Assembly (NCBI RefSeq): GCF_000688235.1
Contig: NZ_JHYO01000017.1
Span: 1-64,000, forward strand
Source: Terasakiella pusilla DSM 6293
GTDB taxonomy: Bacteria > Pseudomonadota > Alphaproteobacteria > Rhodospirillales > Terasakiellaceae
Length of the DNA: 64,000 nt
Direction: 5' to 3'
Shown: positions 1 through 8,506 of the stretch, piece by piece
Layout of the letters: each line of letters starts with the position of its first letter
How positions within the stretch are numbered: position 1 is the stretch's first letter
Program-made: the position numbers and the translations under genes
The notes under the pieces: model-generated
What the model was told of the DNA's origin: nothing
Database searches by the model: none
What the model saw: only the letters and a program-made list of their open reading frames with translations

Positions 1-364
1 CGTCAATCGCTTGCTTGCCCAGGAACACCATGTCCGGGCTTTCTTTTTCCACGATGCCTTTGAGGATTTTGGCAACTGCCAACGGCTCCAGCTCGTCATC
101 GGTTTCAACCAAAATGCCACGGTCTGCACCCATCGCCAAAGCGGTACGGATGGTTTCCTGACATTTTTTCTCCCCCATAGAAACGACAACAACTTCCGTT
201 GCTGTGCCCGCTTCTTTCAGGCGAATGGCTTCTTCAACAGCGATTTCGTCAAATGGGTTCATGGACATTTTGACGTTTGCCGTTTCAACTCCCGTGTTGT
301 CCGGCTTTACGCGGACATTCACGTTGTAATCAATGACGCGCTTTACGGCGACGAGAACCTTCAT
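1..364 (-). CDS. etfB: Electron transfer flavoprotein beta subunit (partial, C-terminus outside window)
   Basis: The minus strand from the ATG at 364 reads [20 protein letters not shown] and stays open to the window edge, so about 121 N-terminal residues are present. The start, the [16 protein letters not shown] segment and the [15 protein letters not shown] segment are typical of EtfB. With EtfA it forms the FAD/AMP heterodimer that takes electrons from acyl-CoA dehydrogenases and passes them to ETF-ubiquinone oxidoreductase in the inner membrane. It is divergent from a thioesterase gene and next to beta-oxidation genes, which fits. The shared upstream region carries a palindrome also found near the fadB-like gene. 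Confidence 0.93.
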   Translation of the reverse strand, partial: MKVLVAVKRVIDYNVNVRVKPDNTGVETANVKMSMNPFDEIAVEEAIRLKEAGTATEVVVVSMGEKKCQETIRTALAMGADRGILVETDDELEPLAVAKILKGIVEKESPDMVFLGKQAID

Positions 365-450
365 GGAACTATCTTTCAAAATAAGGCGGAAAAACATTCA
401 TTTTCAAACCTTGTAACTTACAGCCTCTCTTGTGTCAATATGCAAAATTT

Positions 451-469
451 AATTCCGTATAGTGGAATT
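451..469. promoter_or_regulatory. Palindromic operator in the etfB/tesB divergent promoter
   Basis: AATTCCGTATAGTGGAATT is a perfect 6-bp inverted repeat (AATTCC/GGAATT) around a 7-bp spacer. It lies about midway in the 164-bp gap between the etfB and tesB starts. Related 19-mers, each matching 13 to 15 of 19 positions, recur at 4419-4437, 4498-4516 and 4518-4536 in front of other fatty-acid genes. I infer a binding site for a fatty-acid-responsive repressor; the protein is not encoded in this window. Confidence 0.6.
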
Positions 470-528
470 TTAATTTTTGATCTGCTAGTCTGCCTACAGA
501 ACGAAATTAAGAAAAGAGAAGTACAATT

Positions 529-1410
529 ATGAATGAAGATCTCGCGCAATTGATCACCCTGCTTGTCCCTCAGAAAATCAATGACGGCCTGTATGAAGCC
601 ACCAACGTCCCTTACAACAGACATCATATATTTGGCGGGCAGATTATCGCCCAGTCCGTCTCTGCCGCCATGCAGGAAAGCCATCAGGACATGCTCATTC
701 ATTCATGTCATGCCTATTTCCTACGCATGGGAAAACGCGATCAAAACGTACAGTTTAACGTGCAATTGATCAGGCAGGGCCGCAGCTTCGCCACACGCCG
801 TGTCACGGCCCTACAAGACAACAAACCCATTTTCGAAACCCTGCTCTCCTTCCAGAAAGCACAGGAAGGACTGGCCTTTCAGAAGCCCATGCCTGACGTT
901 ACCCCGCCGGAAGAACTCGAAGATGAAATGCTCCGTTGGAACGCGCATCCAAAAGTGCGGGACATCCCCGACTTGTTGAGAACCTTCTTGCCTTTGGATG
1001 TTCGTCATTGCGGTCCGATGGATTGGTTTGAAAAAGAGCCAGCCTCCCCCAAAACCGGACTTTGGATTAAAACCAAAGATAAACTCCCCGATGATCCAAG
1101 CCTGCATAAGATCATCCTGTCTTATTTATCCGACCTGATGCTGTGTGCCGCCGCCCTGCGCCCCCATGGGCTGACGTTTCAATCGCCCAACCTGCATGGG
1201 GCCAGCTTGGATCACGGTCTTTGGTTCCATGACGAGTTTCGCGCCGATGAGTGGCTGTTCTATCAACAAGAAGGCCTTTGGTCCGGTGGGTCACGCGGCT
1301 TGAATCAGGGGACAATCTATACCCGTGATGGCCGACATATCGCCAGCACCATGCAAGAAGGCCTCATGCGCTACACCGGTGAGCTACCGGATCACACCAA
1401 CAGAAGCTAA
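529..1410 (+). CDS. tesB: Acyl-CoA thioesterase II (TesB family)
   Basis: The 293-residue product hydrolyses acyl-CoA to free acid and CoA in the cytoplasm. It has the double hot-dog architecture of TesB: the first domain carries HHIFGGQIIAQSVSAAM near residue 35, and the second ends with the family signature GLNQGTIYTRDGRHIASTM near residue 263, which holds the conserved Gln-Gly and Thr region. Length matches the family (about 285-295). The ATG at 529 follows AAGAGAAG. It is divergent from etfB, and its last 27 bases overlap the convergent permease gene. A role in controlling acyl-CoA overflow during beta-oxidation is likely. Confidence 0.93.
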   Translation: MNEDLAQLITLLVPQKINDGLYEATNVPYNRHHIFGGQIIAQSVSAAMQESHQDMLIHSCHAYFLRMGKRDQNVQFNVQLIRQGRSFATRRVTALQDNKPIFETLLSFQKAQEGLAFQKPMPDVTPPEELEDEMLRWNAHPKVRDIPDLLRTFLPLDVRHCGPMDWFEKEPASPKTGLWIKTKDKLPDDPSLHKIILSYLSDLMLCAAALRPHGLTFQSPNLHGASLDHGLWFHDEFRADEWLFYQQEGLWSGGSRGLNQGTIYTRDGRHIASTMQEGLMRYTGELPDHTNRS

Positions 1411-2769
1411 GAAAAGCACAAAACTAAATGAGACGATCACACCCAGAACACAATAAACCGTATTCCAATCGAAGGTTAAGTTCTTGGGTGTGCATCCCGT
1501 CACCGCCCCGACCATCACTGCTGATAAGGTAATGGGCGCGATGTTGAGGGCCAAGGCCCAGCCGCCCAACAAAGACAGGGCCAAGACATAAGACGAAATT
1601 TCAAAAACAGGGGTGGAGCTTAAGGTGGTCGCGATAAACGTCACCGTGATGAGCGGACCAATCCCTAAAATCGCAAAGAGCGGGATCGCACACATGGCCG
1701 CAAACGCCAGCAACATCCCCGTCAGTCCTGTATAGGACACAAAGGCCGCCAGCTGTTCCTGCTTCAAAAAGCTGGAGAGAATAACCCCGACCAGACTTGC
1801 CGCTGCAATCACCGCCACCTCGGAATGTAATCGACCCAGCCCTTCAGACAGATCATTTTTCAGGGTATTCAGAAAACTGCCCGCTTGGCGCTGTGTCATA
1901 TAAAGCCAGACCAGCGCAAAGATCGGTGCACAGATCATGATGGCCAAGGGAAGTTGACCACTTAAAAACCGGCTCAGCACCGCGGCCATACAAAAGAGGA
2001 TCACCACCAACAACATAAATTCAAATGCCGGTCGCCAACTTAATCCTGTTTCTAAAGGGAAAGAGGGACGGGAAGGTAAATTGCGGTGGGTTGCAAAATC
2101 CAACATCCATCCCACACCAAGCAAAATCATCGCCAGCGTAAAACTTAAAGGGACCAGCTTCGTCCAATTCAGCCCCGGAATACTCGCTAGAATCAAGGCG
2201 ATTGTAATAGAAAAGGGCGAGGCCATCGGAATGGTAGAAAAACCGCGATGGAGCGCAAGGCTCATACGTTTGCGCCGTATATCCTGAACCCTTTGGTTCC
2301 CGCCCGCCGCTTCAAGGGTGTTGCCTTGGTTGATCATCTGTCCGACCAGATTGATGGTGCCGAAACTCAAAATTACGCCCATAACCACGCTGCCGTAAGA
2401 CAACATCCCATAACGCACGGAAGGTTTTTGGTTAATCAGCAGATGGCTGACTTTATTGATGAGGGCAGAGTTTTTAGCCGCCACCCGCAAAAACACCATG
2501 GAGACAAGGAAACTTGCAAACATGGTTGCGCGCGCCAAGGCCTTCAAGACAATCTGCGTATCTTCTTTCCAGACAAGGGCGGCCACAATCGCCACCAAGG
2601 CCGCACCAATAAGAATGCGTCCTCCCCCATTTATGAACTTCCATTGCAGGATAAAAAAGCCACTTAAAAAGACCACACTGGCATAAAGCGACCCCTGCCA
2701 GCCCAGTAACTGAAAACCCAGTACAGTGGCGAGCAAGGAAAGACATAAAAGGGGGACAACAAATCTCAT
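1384..2769 (-). CDS. Putative multi-pass membrane permease
   Basis: A very hydrophobic protein of 461 residues with roughly 11-12 predicted membrane segments spread over its whole length. Overall layout, with small-residue-rich helices near the middle and end (ASPFSITIALILASIPG and GWALALNIAPITLSAVMVG), recalls the ion-transporter (ArsB/NhaD-type) permeases, but I recognise no diagnostic motif. I chose the ATG at 2769; a GTG at 2796 would add nine residues and overlap the upstream acyl-CoA ligase gene. The four-base gap to that gene's stop suggests coupled translation. A link to uptake or export of organic acids is inference from position only. Confidence 0.65.
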   Translation of the reverse strand: MRFVVPLLCLSLLATVLGFQLLGWQGSLYASVVFLSGFFILQWKFINGGGRILIGAALVAIVAALVWKEDTQIVLKALARATMFASFLVSMVFLRVAAKNSALINKVSHLLINQKPSVRYGMLSYGSVVMGVILSFGTINLVGQMINQGNTLEAAGGNQRVQDIRRKRMSLALHRGFSTIPMASPFSITIALILASIPGLNWTKLVPLSFTLAMILLGVGWMLDFATHRNLPSRPSFPLETGLSWRPAFEFMLLVVILFCMAAVLSRFLSGQLPLAIMICAPIFALVWLYMTQRQAGSFLNTLKNDLSEGLGRLHSEVAVIAAASLVGVILSSFLKQEQLAAFVSYTGLTGMLLAFAAMCAIPLFAILGIGPLITVTFIATTLSSTPVFEISSYVLALSLLGGWALALNIAPITLSAVMVGAVTGCTPKNLTFDWNTVYCVLGVIVSFSFVLFLASVGVIR

Positions 2770-2773
2770 GGCA

Positions 2774-4348
2774 TCACTTTTCGCATTGGTCCGCACTCAT
2801 ATCATGCAGTTTACGCTTCAGGATTTTCCCAGTGGAACTCGCAGGCAGAGCGTCCAAAATCGTGATTTGGCTCGGACGCTTATAAGCCGTCAGATGTTCC
2901 TTACAATAGGCGCGGATATCTTCAACACTAACATCAGCACCCGCATGAACCTGTACAAAGGCATGAACCTGTTCATTGCCGGGGACTTGCACGCCGATCA
3001 CGGCTGACTGGGTAATGTAGGGATGGCGGTTGAGCGTGGCTTCCACCTCCGCCGGATAAACGTTAAAGCCCGATTGCACGATCATTTCTTTTGTCCGTCC
3101 GGCGATAATGATGTTGCCATCTTCATCCAGACGAGCAAGGTCTTGTGTGTTAAACCAGCCATCCGCCGTCAAAACCTTTTGGGTCTCCGCCTCATTTCGG
3201 AAATAGCCCTTCATGACGTTGGGTCCGCGCGCCCACAACTCACCTGTTTCGCCAGCCGCGACCTCATTGCCCGAGCCATCAATAATTTTAATCTCGACAC
3301 CGGGGATGGGACGACCGACGGAGCAGTTTTTCAAACCTTCATTCAAGCGGGCTTGGGAGATCGTCGGGCTTGTTTCTGTTAAGCCATAACCATTATGAAG
3401 AGGCATCCCGAAGAAATGCTCTGTCTTTTCTTTGGTTTCCGGGTCAAGCGGCGCACCGCCTACGGAAATATAGCGTAATTTTAAATCCGCAAGGTCGAAC
3501 TCATCGGACTTCAAGGCTTCAATCATCACGGAATACATCGGCGGCACGCCTTGGAAGACCGTCACATCCCAATCACGCAACGCGCTGAGACATTTACGCA
3601 CTTCAAAACGTGGCTCCAGATAAATCGTTGCCCCGGCAAACAAGCCCCCCATACAGGTTGAGCACAATCCGAACGCATGAGAAATCGGCAACACCGCATA
3701 GACAACATCATCCGCCGACAAGCCGCGCATCGCACCGGAGACAGCCCCAATGAACGCCACGTTGCGGTGGGTCAACATGACGCCTTTTGGCTTGCCTGTC
3801 GTACCTGAGGTGTAGATCATGGCACAGACTTGTGCGCTGCCTTTTTCTTCCACCACCTCTGGCTCACCGACTGTGCGGGCTAACAGACTAAACGTGCCCA
3901 AGCTCAAAACATCCTGCGAAACTGCGCCCAGCTTGTCAGCATGATTGGTCGCTTCTGGTGAGACGGCAGTGAAGAAGAGAACCAGACGAGGATCACAATC
4001 GTCGATAATCGCTTGCAACTCCCCCGTCATCATACGGGCATTCACAAGGGCAGCCCACACATTCAATTCACTGGCCGCCAGTAAAAAAGCCACACCTGCG
4101 CGGCAGTTTTCCAACACCAACATAAGTCGATCGCCGGGCACCACGCCTTTGTCTTGCAGGTAGGATTTTGCTTCTTCAATCGCTTGTCCAAGTTCTGCAT
4201 AGGTCCACGCGCCAGCGGCCTCAACAAGAGCAAGTTTATCAGGTGATGTGTTAATGTTATTTTTTACTTTATGACTTACTCTTTCTGGCAGAGCCTCGAA
4301 GATTTCTTGCGCTGTTTTCCCTGTTAAGATTTCATCACCAGCGATCAT
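2774..4348 (-). CDS. Fatty acyl-CoA synthetase, AMP-forming
   Basis: A 524-residue member of the ANL adenylate-forming superfamily. The ATP-binding P-loop YTSGTTGKPKGVMLTH lies near residue 180, the YGLTETSP adenine motif near 320, a GRTKEMIVQSGFNVYP hinge near 420, and the catalytic lysine segment SSTGKILKRKL at the C-terminus. It should activate medium- or long-chain fatty acids to CoA thioesters for the beta-oxidation enzymes encoded divergently at 4578. The ATG at 4348 follows GTGAGGAAA. Substrate chain length cannot be read from sequence, so FadD is only a likely functional name. Confidence 0.9.
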   Translation of the reverse strand: MIAGDEILTGKTAQEIFEALPERVSHKVKNNINTSPDKLALVEAAGAWTYAELGQAIEEAKSYLQDKGVVPGDRLMLVLENCRAGVAFLLAASELNVWAALVNARMMTGELQAIIDDCDPRLVLFFTAVSPEATNHADKLGAVSQDVLSLGTFSLLARTVGEPEVVEEKGSAQVCAMIYTSGTTGKPKGVMLTHRNVAFIGAVSGAMRGLSADDVVYAVLPISHAFGLCSTCMGGLFAGATIYLEPRFEVRKCLSALRDWDVTVFQGVPPMYSVMIEALKSDEFDLADLKLRYISVGGAPLDPETKEKTEHFFGMPLHNGYGLTETSPTISQARLNEGLKNCSVGRPIPGVEIKIIDGSGNEVAAGETGELWARGPNVMKGYFRNEAETQKVLTADGWFNTQDLARLDEDGNIIIAGRTKEMIVQSGFNVYPAEVEATLNRHPYITQSAVIGVQVPGNEQVHAFVQVHAGADVSVEDIRAYCKEHLTAYKRPSQITILDALPASSTGKILKRKLHDMSADQCEK

Positions 4349-4418
4349 TTTTTCCTCACTTATTTTTCAAGATTTACCCACACCATAATCAAGCGGCATA
4401 TTCTTGTAAATAGAATTT

Positions 4419-4437
4419 AATACCGCATATTAGAATT
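4419..4437. promoter_or_regulatory. Fatty-acid operator copy 2
   Basis: AATACCGCATATTAGAATT matches the perfect palindrome at 451-469 in 15 of 19 positions, with the core CCG-Y-ATA and the GAATT arm kept. It lies 71 bp upstream of the acyl-CoA ligase start at 4348 in the AT-rich 229-bp divergent region. Confidence 0.5.
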
Positions 4438-4497
4438 GAAATTCATTTTTTAGAATCAATTATTGAAAAATCCTGTGAACTCTGTTTGAATATATAA

Positions 4498-4516
4498 CAT
4501 TCTACATAGCAGAATT
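4498..4516. promoter_or_regulatory. Fatty-acid operator copy 3 (degenerate)
   Basis: CATTCTACATAGCAGAATT holds a perfect ATTCT-N7-AGAAT inverted repeat with the same 7-bp spacer as the site at 451-469. It matches that site in 13 of 19 positions and ends one base before the next copy. Confidence 0.4.
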
Positions 4517-4517
4517 A

Positions 4518-4536
4518 ATTTCCGCATACTGCAATT
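4518..4536. promoter_or_regulatory. Fatty-acid operator copy 4, near the fadB-like start
   Basis: ATTTCCGCATACTGCAATT matches 15 of 19 positions of the 451-469 palindrome. It lies about 40 bp in front of the ATG at 4578, where a bound repressor would block the promoter. Copies 3 and 4 are 20 bp apart centre to centre, close to two helical turns. Confidence 0.5.
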
Positions 4537-4577
4537 TCAGCTTTAAACAGAAAATCAATAAAAGGGAACCTTCACAC

Positions 4578-6668
4578 ATGTCGGCTGTTACATACGAACT
4601 TCTGGAAGATATCGGCATCATTACTGTCAACAATCCCCCGGTCAACGCCCTCTCGCACGCCGTGCGCGACGGCCTTCAAAAAGCCGTACAGACGGCCCAA
4701 ACCGATGACAGCAAAGCTATACTGATCCTGTGTGAAGGCAAAACCTTTATTGCTGGCGCTGATATTTCAGAATTTGGACAGCCGCCCAAAGCCCCGTTGT
4801 TACCTGATGTGATGACCACAATTGAACAATCGCAAAAGCCTGTTGTTGCCGCCCTTCACGGGACAGCTTTGGGTGGCGGTTTTGAAATTGCCCTGTCCTG
4901 CCACTACCGCTGCGCCGTCCCCAGCGCCAAAGTGGGCCTGCCCGAAATTAAACTGGGCCTGCTGCCCGGTGCTGGCGGCACACAACGCGCGCCGCGTCTG
5001 GCAGGTGTCAAAAATGCTCTTGATCTGATGATTTCCGGCAACCCGATTGGGGCTAACACAGCAAAAGACTATGGCCTGATTGACCATGTCCTTGACGCAG
5101 CCGACTTAAAGCAATCCGCCCTGTCTTATGTAAAAGAACTGCTCGCAAATGGCAAAGGTCCGCGTATGACCAGCGCCCTGACTGTGGAGACAAGCGATTT
5201 AGAAGACACGTTCTTTGACGATTATAAAAAATCGATTGCCAAGAAAACCAAAAACCAAATCGCACATAATCATATCGTCGATTGCATCGAAGCCAGCATT
5301 AAACTGCCCTTCGAAGACGGGATGAAAAAGGAACGCGCCTGTTTTCTGGAATGTCGCACCTCTTCCCAATCAAAAGCCCTGCGCCATATCTTTTTTGCGG
5401 AACGCCAGGCGCGCAAAGTTGAGGCGATCCCCAAAGAAACACCGATCCGCGACATTCAACGTGTCGGCGTCATCGGCGGTGGCTTGATGGGCTGTGGCAT
5501 TGCCATGAACTTTGCCAACGCCGGTATCCCCGTCACCTTGTTGGAAATTAACCAAGACGCATTGGATAAAGGTCTAAAGGGGCTGGAAAAGATTTATCAA
5601 GGTGCGGTTAAAAAAGGCAAATCCACCCAAGAAGCCGCGGACAAATGCCTCTCCCTCATCACAGGGACAACCCATTACGATGATTTCAGCGATGTTGATC
5701 TGGTGATCGAAGCCGTCTTTGAAAGTATGGATGTTAAAAAACAAGTCTTCGGCAAACTGGATGAGGTCTGTAAAGACGGGGCGATCCTTGCCTCCAACAC
5801 ATCCTACCTTGACATTAACGAGATTGCCCAAGCGACCAAACGCCCGCAAGATGTGATCGGCCTTCACTTTTTCAGCCCCGCCCACATCATGAAATTGCTG
5901 GAGATTGTGCAAGCCGACAAAACCGCCGATGACGTGGTTGCGACCTCCATGAAGATGGCTGCGCAGATTAAAAAAAATCCGGTTCTGGCGAAAGTTTGCT
6001 ATGGCTTTATCGGCAATCGCATGCTGCGCCAATACCTGCGCGAAGTTCAGATTTGTCTGCTGGAAGGGGCGTTGCCCCAACAGATCGACAAAGCCATGAT
6101 GGACTGGGGCATGGCAATGGGGCCGTTGATGGTTGCAGATATGGCTGGCCTCGACATCAGCTACAAAGCACGCCAAGAACTGACACTGGAACAAAAGGGC
6201 GATCCGCGCAGCTACCGCATCGCCGATGTGTTGGTTGAAGCTGGACGTTTGGGACAAAAAACCAACGCAGGCTATTACGCGTATGACCCGGAAACCCGTC
6301 AACGCACCGAAGATCCGGCCGTTGTTGAGATCATCGAACGCGTTGCGGCGGACCTAAATGTCAAACGCGCGCCTCTCAGTGATGACGAAATTCGCACCCG
6401 CCTTCTGCTCACCTTAATCAACGAAGGTTATAAAATTCTGGAAGAAGGGATTGCCCAACGCGCAAGCGATATCGATGTGGTCTACTGCTTCGGCTATGGC
6501 TTCCCAAGCTATCGCGGTGGCCCGATGTTCCAAGCTGAAGAAATGGGCTTGGACAAGGTTCTTGACCAGATCAACGCGTATAAAGAAACATTGGGCGCAC
6601 AATATTGGACAGCCTCTTCCTTACTTGAAGACTTAGCTGCAAAAGCCAAGGAACAGGGAGCCGCCTAA
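4578..6668 (+). CDS. fadJ: Bifunctional enoyl-CoA hydratase / 3-hydroxyacyl-CoA dehydrogenase
   Basis: A 696-residue multifunctional beta-oxidation enzyme. The N-terminal crotonase domain (about 1-190) has [13 protein letters not shown] and [17 protein letters not shown], so both hydratase glutamates are present. A Rossmann domain begins near 298 with [20 protein letters not shown], and the dehydrogenase His-Glu pair lies in [17 protein letters not shown] near 435. Two C-terminal helical domains follow. Domain order and length fit FadB/FadJ and peroxisomal-type enzymes; I cannot tell which subgroup. RBS is AAAGGGAACC. It leads a three-gene operon (1-bp gap to the next gene). No thiolase lies in the window. 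Confidence 0.92.
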   Translation: MSAVTYELLEDIGIITVNNPPVNALSHAVRDGLQKAVQTAQTDDSKAILILCEGKTFIAGADISEFGQPPKAPLLPDVMTTIEQSQKPVVAALHGTALGGGFEIALSCHYRCAVPSAKVGLPEIKLGLLPGAGGTQRAPRLAGVKNALDLMISGNPIGANTAKDYGLIDHVLDAADLKQSALSYVKELLANGKGPRMTSALTVETSDLEDTFFDDYKKSIAKKTKNQIAHNHIVDCIEASIKLPFEDGMKKERACFLECRTSSQSKALRHIFFAERQARKVEAIPKETPIRDIQRVGVIGGGLMGCGIAMNFANAGIPVTLLEINQDALDKGLKGLEKIYQGAVKKGKSTQEAADKCLSLITGTTHYDDFSDVDLVIEAVFESMDVKKQVFGKLDEVCKDGAILASNTSYLDINEIAQATKRPQDVIGLHFFSPAHIMKLLEIVQADKTADDVVATSMKMAAQIKKNPVLAKVCYGFIGNRMLRQYLREVQICLLEGALPQQIDKAMMDWGMAMGPLMVADMAGLDISYKARQELTLEQKGDPRSYRIADVLVEAGRLGQKTNAGYYAYDPETRQRTEDPAVVEIIERVAADLNVKRAPLSDDEIRTRLLLTLINEGYKILEEGIAQRASDIDVVYCFGYGFPSYRGGPMFQAEEMGLDKVLDQINAYKETLGAQYWTASSLLEDLAAKAKEQGAA

Positions 6669-6669
6669 G

Positions 6670-7692
6670 ATGACAACACACACGACATCTATCGCCACCC
6701 CCTTAACGGAGATGTTCAATCTCCGCCTGCCCGTCATTGCGGGCGGGTTGATGTGGCTGTCCGATGCAAACTATGTCAGCGCCGCCGCGCGTGCTGGCAT
6801 TCTTGGCTTCATTACCGCAGCAACCTTTCCCGATGATGATGACTTGCGCGCGGAAATTCGCAAATGCCGCGACATGAGTGAAGGCAACATCTTTGGCGTC
6901 AATGTCTCTATGCTGCCCAAACTTGTCCCCGGCGAAAAAACTGAAGATGTCTTTCGCCTTATTATTGAAGAAGGTGTCAAGGTCGTCGAAACATCAGGAC
7001 GCAATCCCGAAGCCTATCTCCCCATGCTGAAAGAAGCAGGCGTCAAAGTTATTCATAAAGTCCCGGCGGTTAAATACGCCATCAAAGCCCAGTCCCTTGG
7101 TGTTGATGCGGTTTCCATCGTTGGCGCGGAATGTGGCGGGCATCCGGGCATGGATATGATCGGCAGCTTTGTCAATTCTGCCATGGCGCTTGAGCAGCTC
7201 GACATCCCGTTTATGATTGGCGGGGGTGTCGGTCACGGTGCCCAGATTGCCGCTGCCCTGACCATGGGCGCGGCCGGTGCGGTGATTGGTACCAAATTCC
7301 TTGTGGCCGAGGAAATCTGGGCCCACGAAGATTATAAACAACGCCTGATCGCCGCGAAAGAAACCGACACCGCCCTGATCATGTCCAGTATTAAAAATAC
7401 AGTTCGTGCCTTGGCAAACGACACAACGGCAGAAGTCCAAACGATCGAGCGCACGGAAGACAATATCACCATCCAGCGCCTTTTGCCCCTGATCAGCGGA
7501 CAAATCGGCAAGAAAGCCTATGAAACAGGTGATTGTTCCAAAGGGGTTCTCTCCGCAGGCCATTCACTCGCCTTCGTTCACGCCATTGCGCCGCTGAACG
7601 ACATTGTCACGGAGTTAGAGACACAGGCCCTCCAAGCCATAGAACGTGCCGCCTCCCTTCATGCCACTTTAAAAATGAGCAAGGCTTCCTGA
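6670..7692 (+). CDS. NAD(P)H-dependent flavin oxidoreductase, nitronate monooxygenase family
   Basis: A 340-residue FMN-binding TIM-barrel protein of the 2-nitropropane dioxygenase/FabK group. It shows the phosphate- and substrate-site segment SIVGAECGGHPGMDM near residue 155 and the glycine-rich FMN-phosphate loop IGGGVGHGAQIAAALTMGAAGAVIGTKF near 180-205. Start and stop lie within a tightly packed operon of fatty-acid genes (1-bp gaps on both sides). Nitronate detoxification is the usual annotation, but the operon context allows an enoyl-thioester or 2-oxo-acid role. The family is certain; the substrate is not. Confidence 0.85.
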   Translation: MTTHTTSIATPLTEMFNLRLPVIAGGLMWLSDANYVSAAARAGILGFITAATFPDDDDLRAEIRKCRDMSEGNIFGVNVSMLPKLVPGEKTEDVFRLIIEEGVKVVETSGRNPEAYLPMLKEAGVKVIHKVPAVKYAIKAQSLGVDAVSIVGAECGGHPGMDMIGSFVNSAMALEQLDIPFMIGGGVGHGAQIAAALTMGAAGAVIGTKFLVAEEIWAHEDYKQRLIAAKETDTALIMSSIKNTVRALANDTTAEVQTIERTEDNITIQRLLPLISGQIGKKAYETGDCSKGVLSAGHSLAFVHAIAPLNDIVTELETQALQAIERAASLHATLKMSKAS

Positions 7693-7693
7693 C

Positions 7694-8437
7694 ATGACGA
7701 CTTCTCCTTACATTGATATTTCCGTCACCGACAAGGTCATGACCATCCGCATGAACCGACCGGAAAAAAAGAACGCCATCAACATAGATATGTACCACAC
7801 CATGCGCGCGGCCCTCACCGATGCGGCTACCCGTGAGGATGTGCACGTCATTTTGCTCTGCGGACTGGAAGACAGCTTCACCGTGGGCAACGACCTTGCC
7901 GACTTCAACACCCGAAAAGATGGGGAACTTTCCCCGGGTGTTCAGTTCCTGCTCGCCCTGCATAAAGCTCAAAAGCCGATTATCGCTGCCGTCAGTGGCT
8001 ATGCAGTCGGGATCGGCACGACCGTTCTGTTACATTGCGATCTTGCCTATGCGTCTGACACGGCGCGCTTTCGCATGCCGTTTATTAATCTCGGCATCTG
8101 CCCGGAAGCGGGATCAACACTCCTTCTCCCCAACATGTCCGGCCATACAAAAGCAGCCGAACTCTTTATGTTCGGGGACTTCTTTGATGCAGCAGAAGCA
8201 AAAGCCTGCAACATCATCAACGCCATTTCCGATAAGGGGGATGTGACCAGCTATGCCCATGAAAAGGCCGTCCTACTCGCCCAAAAACCCTTAAGCGCCC
8301 TGATCGAAACCAAACGCCTGATGAAGGCCACCCATCACCCCGCGACAGAAGACCGCATCCTCGACGAAATGGAAATTTTCGGCCGCCTTCTCAAAAGCGA
8401 AGACTCCCAAAACGCCCGTAAGGCCGCCCTCAAATAA
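7694..8437 (+). CDS. Enoyl-CoA hydratase/isomerase family protein
   Basis: A 247-residue single-domain crotonase-fold protein. The oxyanion-hole helix reads SGYAVGIGTTVLLHCDLAY near residue 98 and the second active-site segment is INLGICPEAGSTLLLP near 135. The position that holds the first catalytic glutamate in hydratases (GGGxE) is threonine, while the second glutamate (in CPEAGS) is kept. This pattern is typical of delta3-delta2 enoyl-CoA isomerases rather than hydratases, so it probably moves double bonds of unsaturated fatty acids into position for the bifunctional enzyme encoded upstream. It is the last gene of the operon; a terminator follows. Confidence 0.85.
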   Translation: MTTSPYIDISVTDKVMTIRMNRPEKKNAINIDMYHTMRAALTDAATREDVHVILLCGLEDSFTVGNDLADFNTRKDGELSPGVQFLLALHKAQKPIIAAVSGYAVGIGTTVLLHCDLAYASDTARFRMPFINLGICPEAGSTLLLPNMSGHTKAAELFMFGDFFDAAEAKACNIINAISDKGDVTSYAHEKAVLLAQKPLSALIETKRLMKATHHPATEDRILDEMEIFGRLLKSEDSQNARKAALK

Positions 8438-8461
8438 CGACAAGGCGAAACGAACAGAACA

Positions 8462-8496
8462 AGGCTCCCTCCCCCATCTGGAGAGGGAGCCTTTTT
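8462..8496 (+). terminator. Rho-independent terminator of the fatty-acid operon
   Basis: A perfect 10-bp stem AGGCTCCCTC/GAGGGAGCCT (8462-8471 and 8483-8492) with an 11-base loop is followed by TTTT. It lies 25 bp after the isomerase stop and just before the convergent acyltransferase fusion gene. Confidence 0.85.
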
Positions 8497-8506
8497 GTGA
8501 GCTGAG

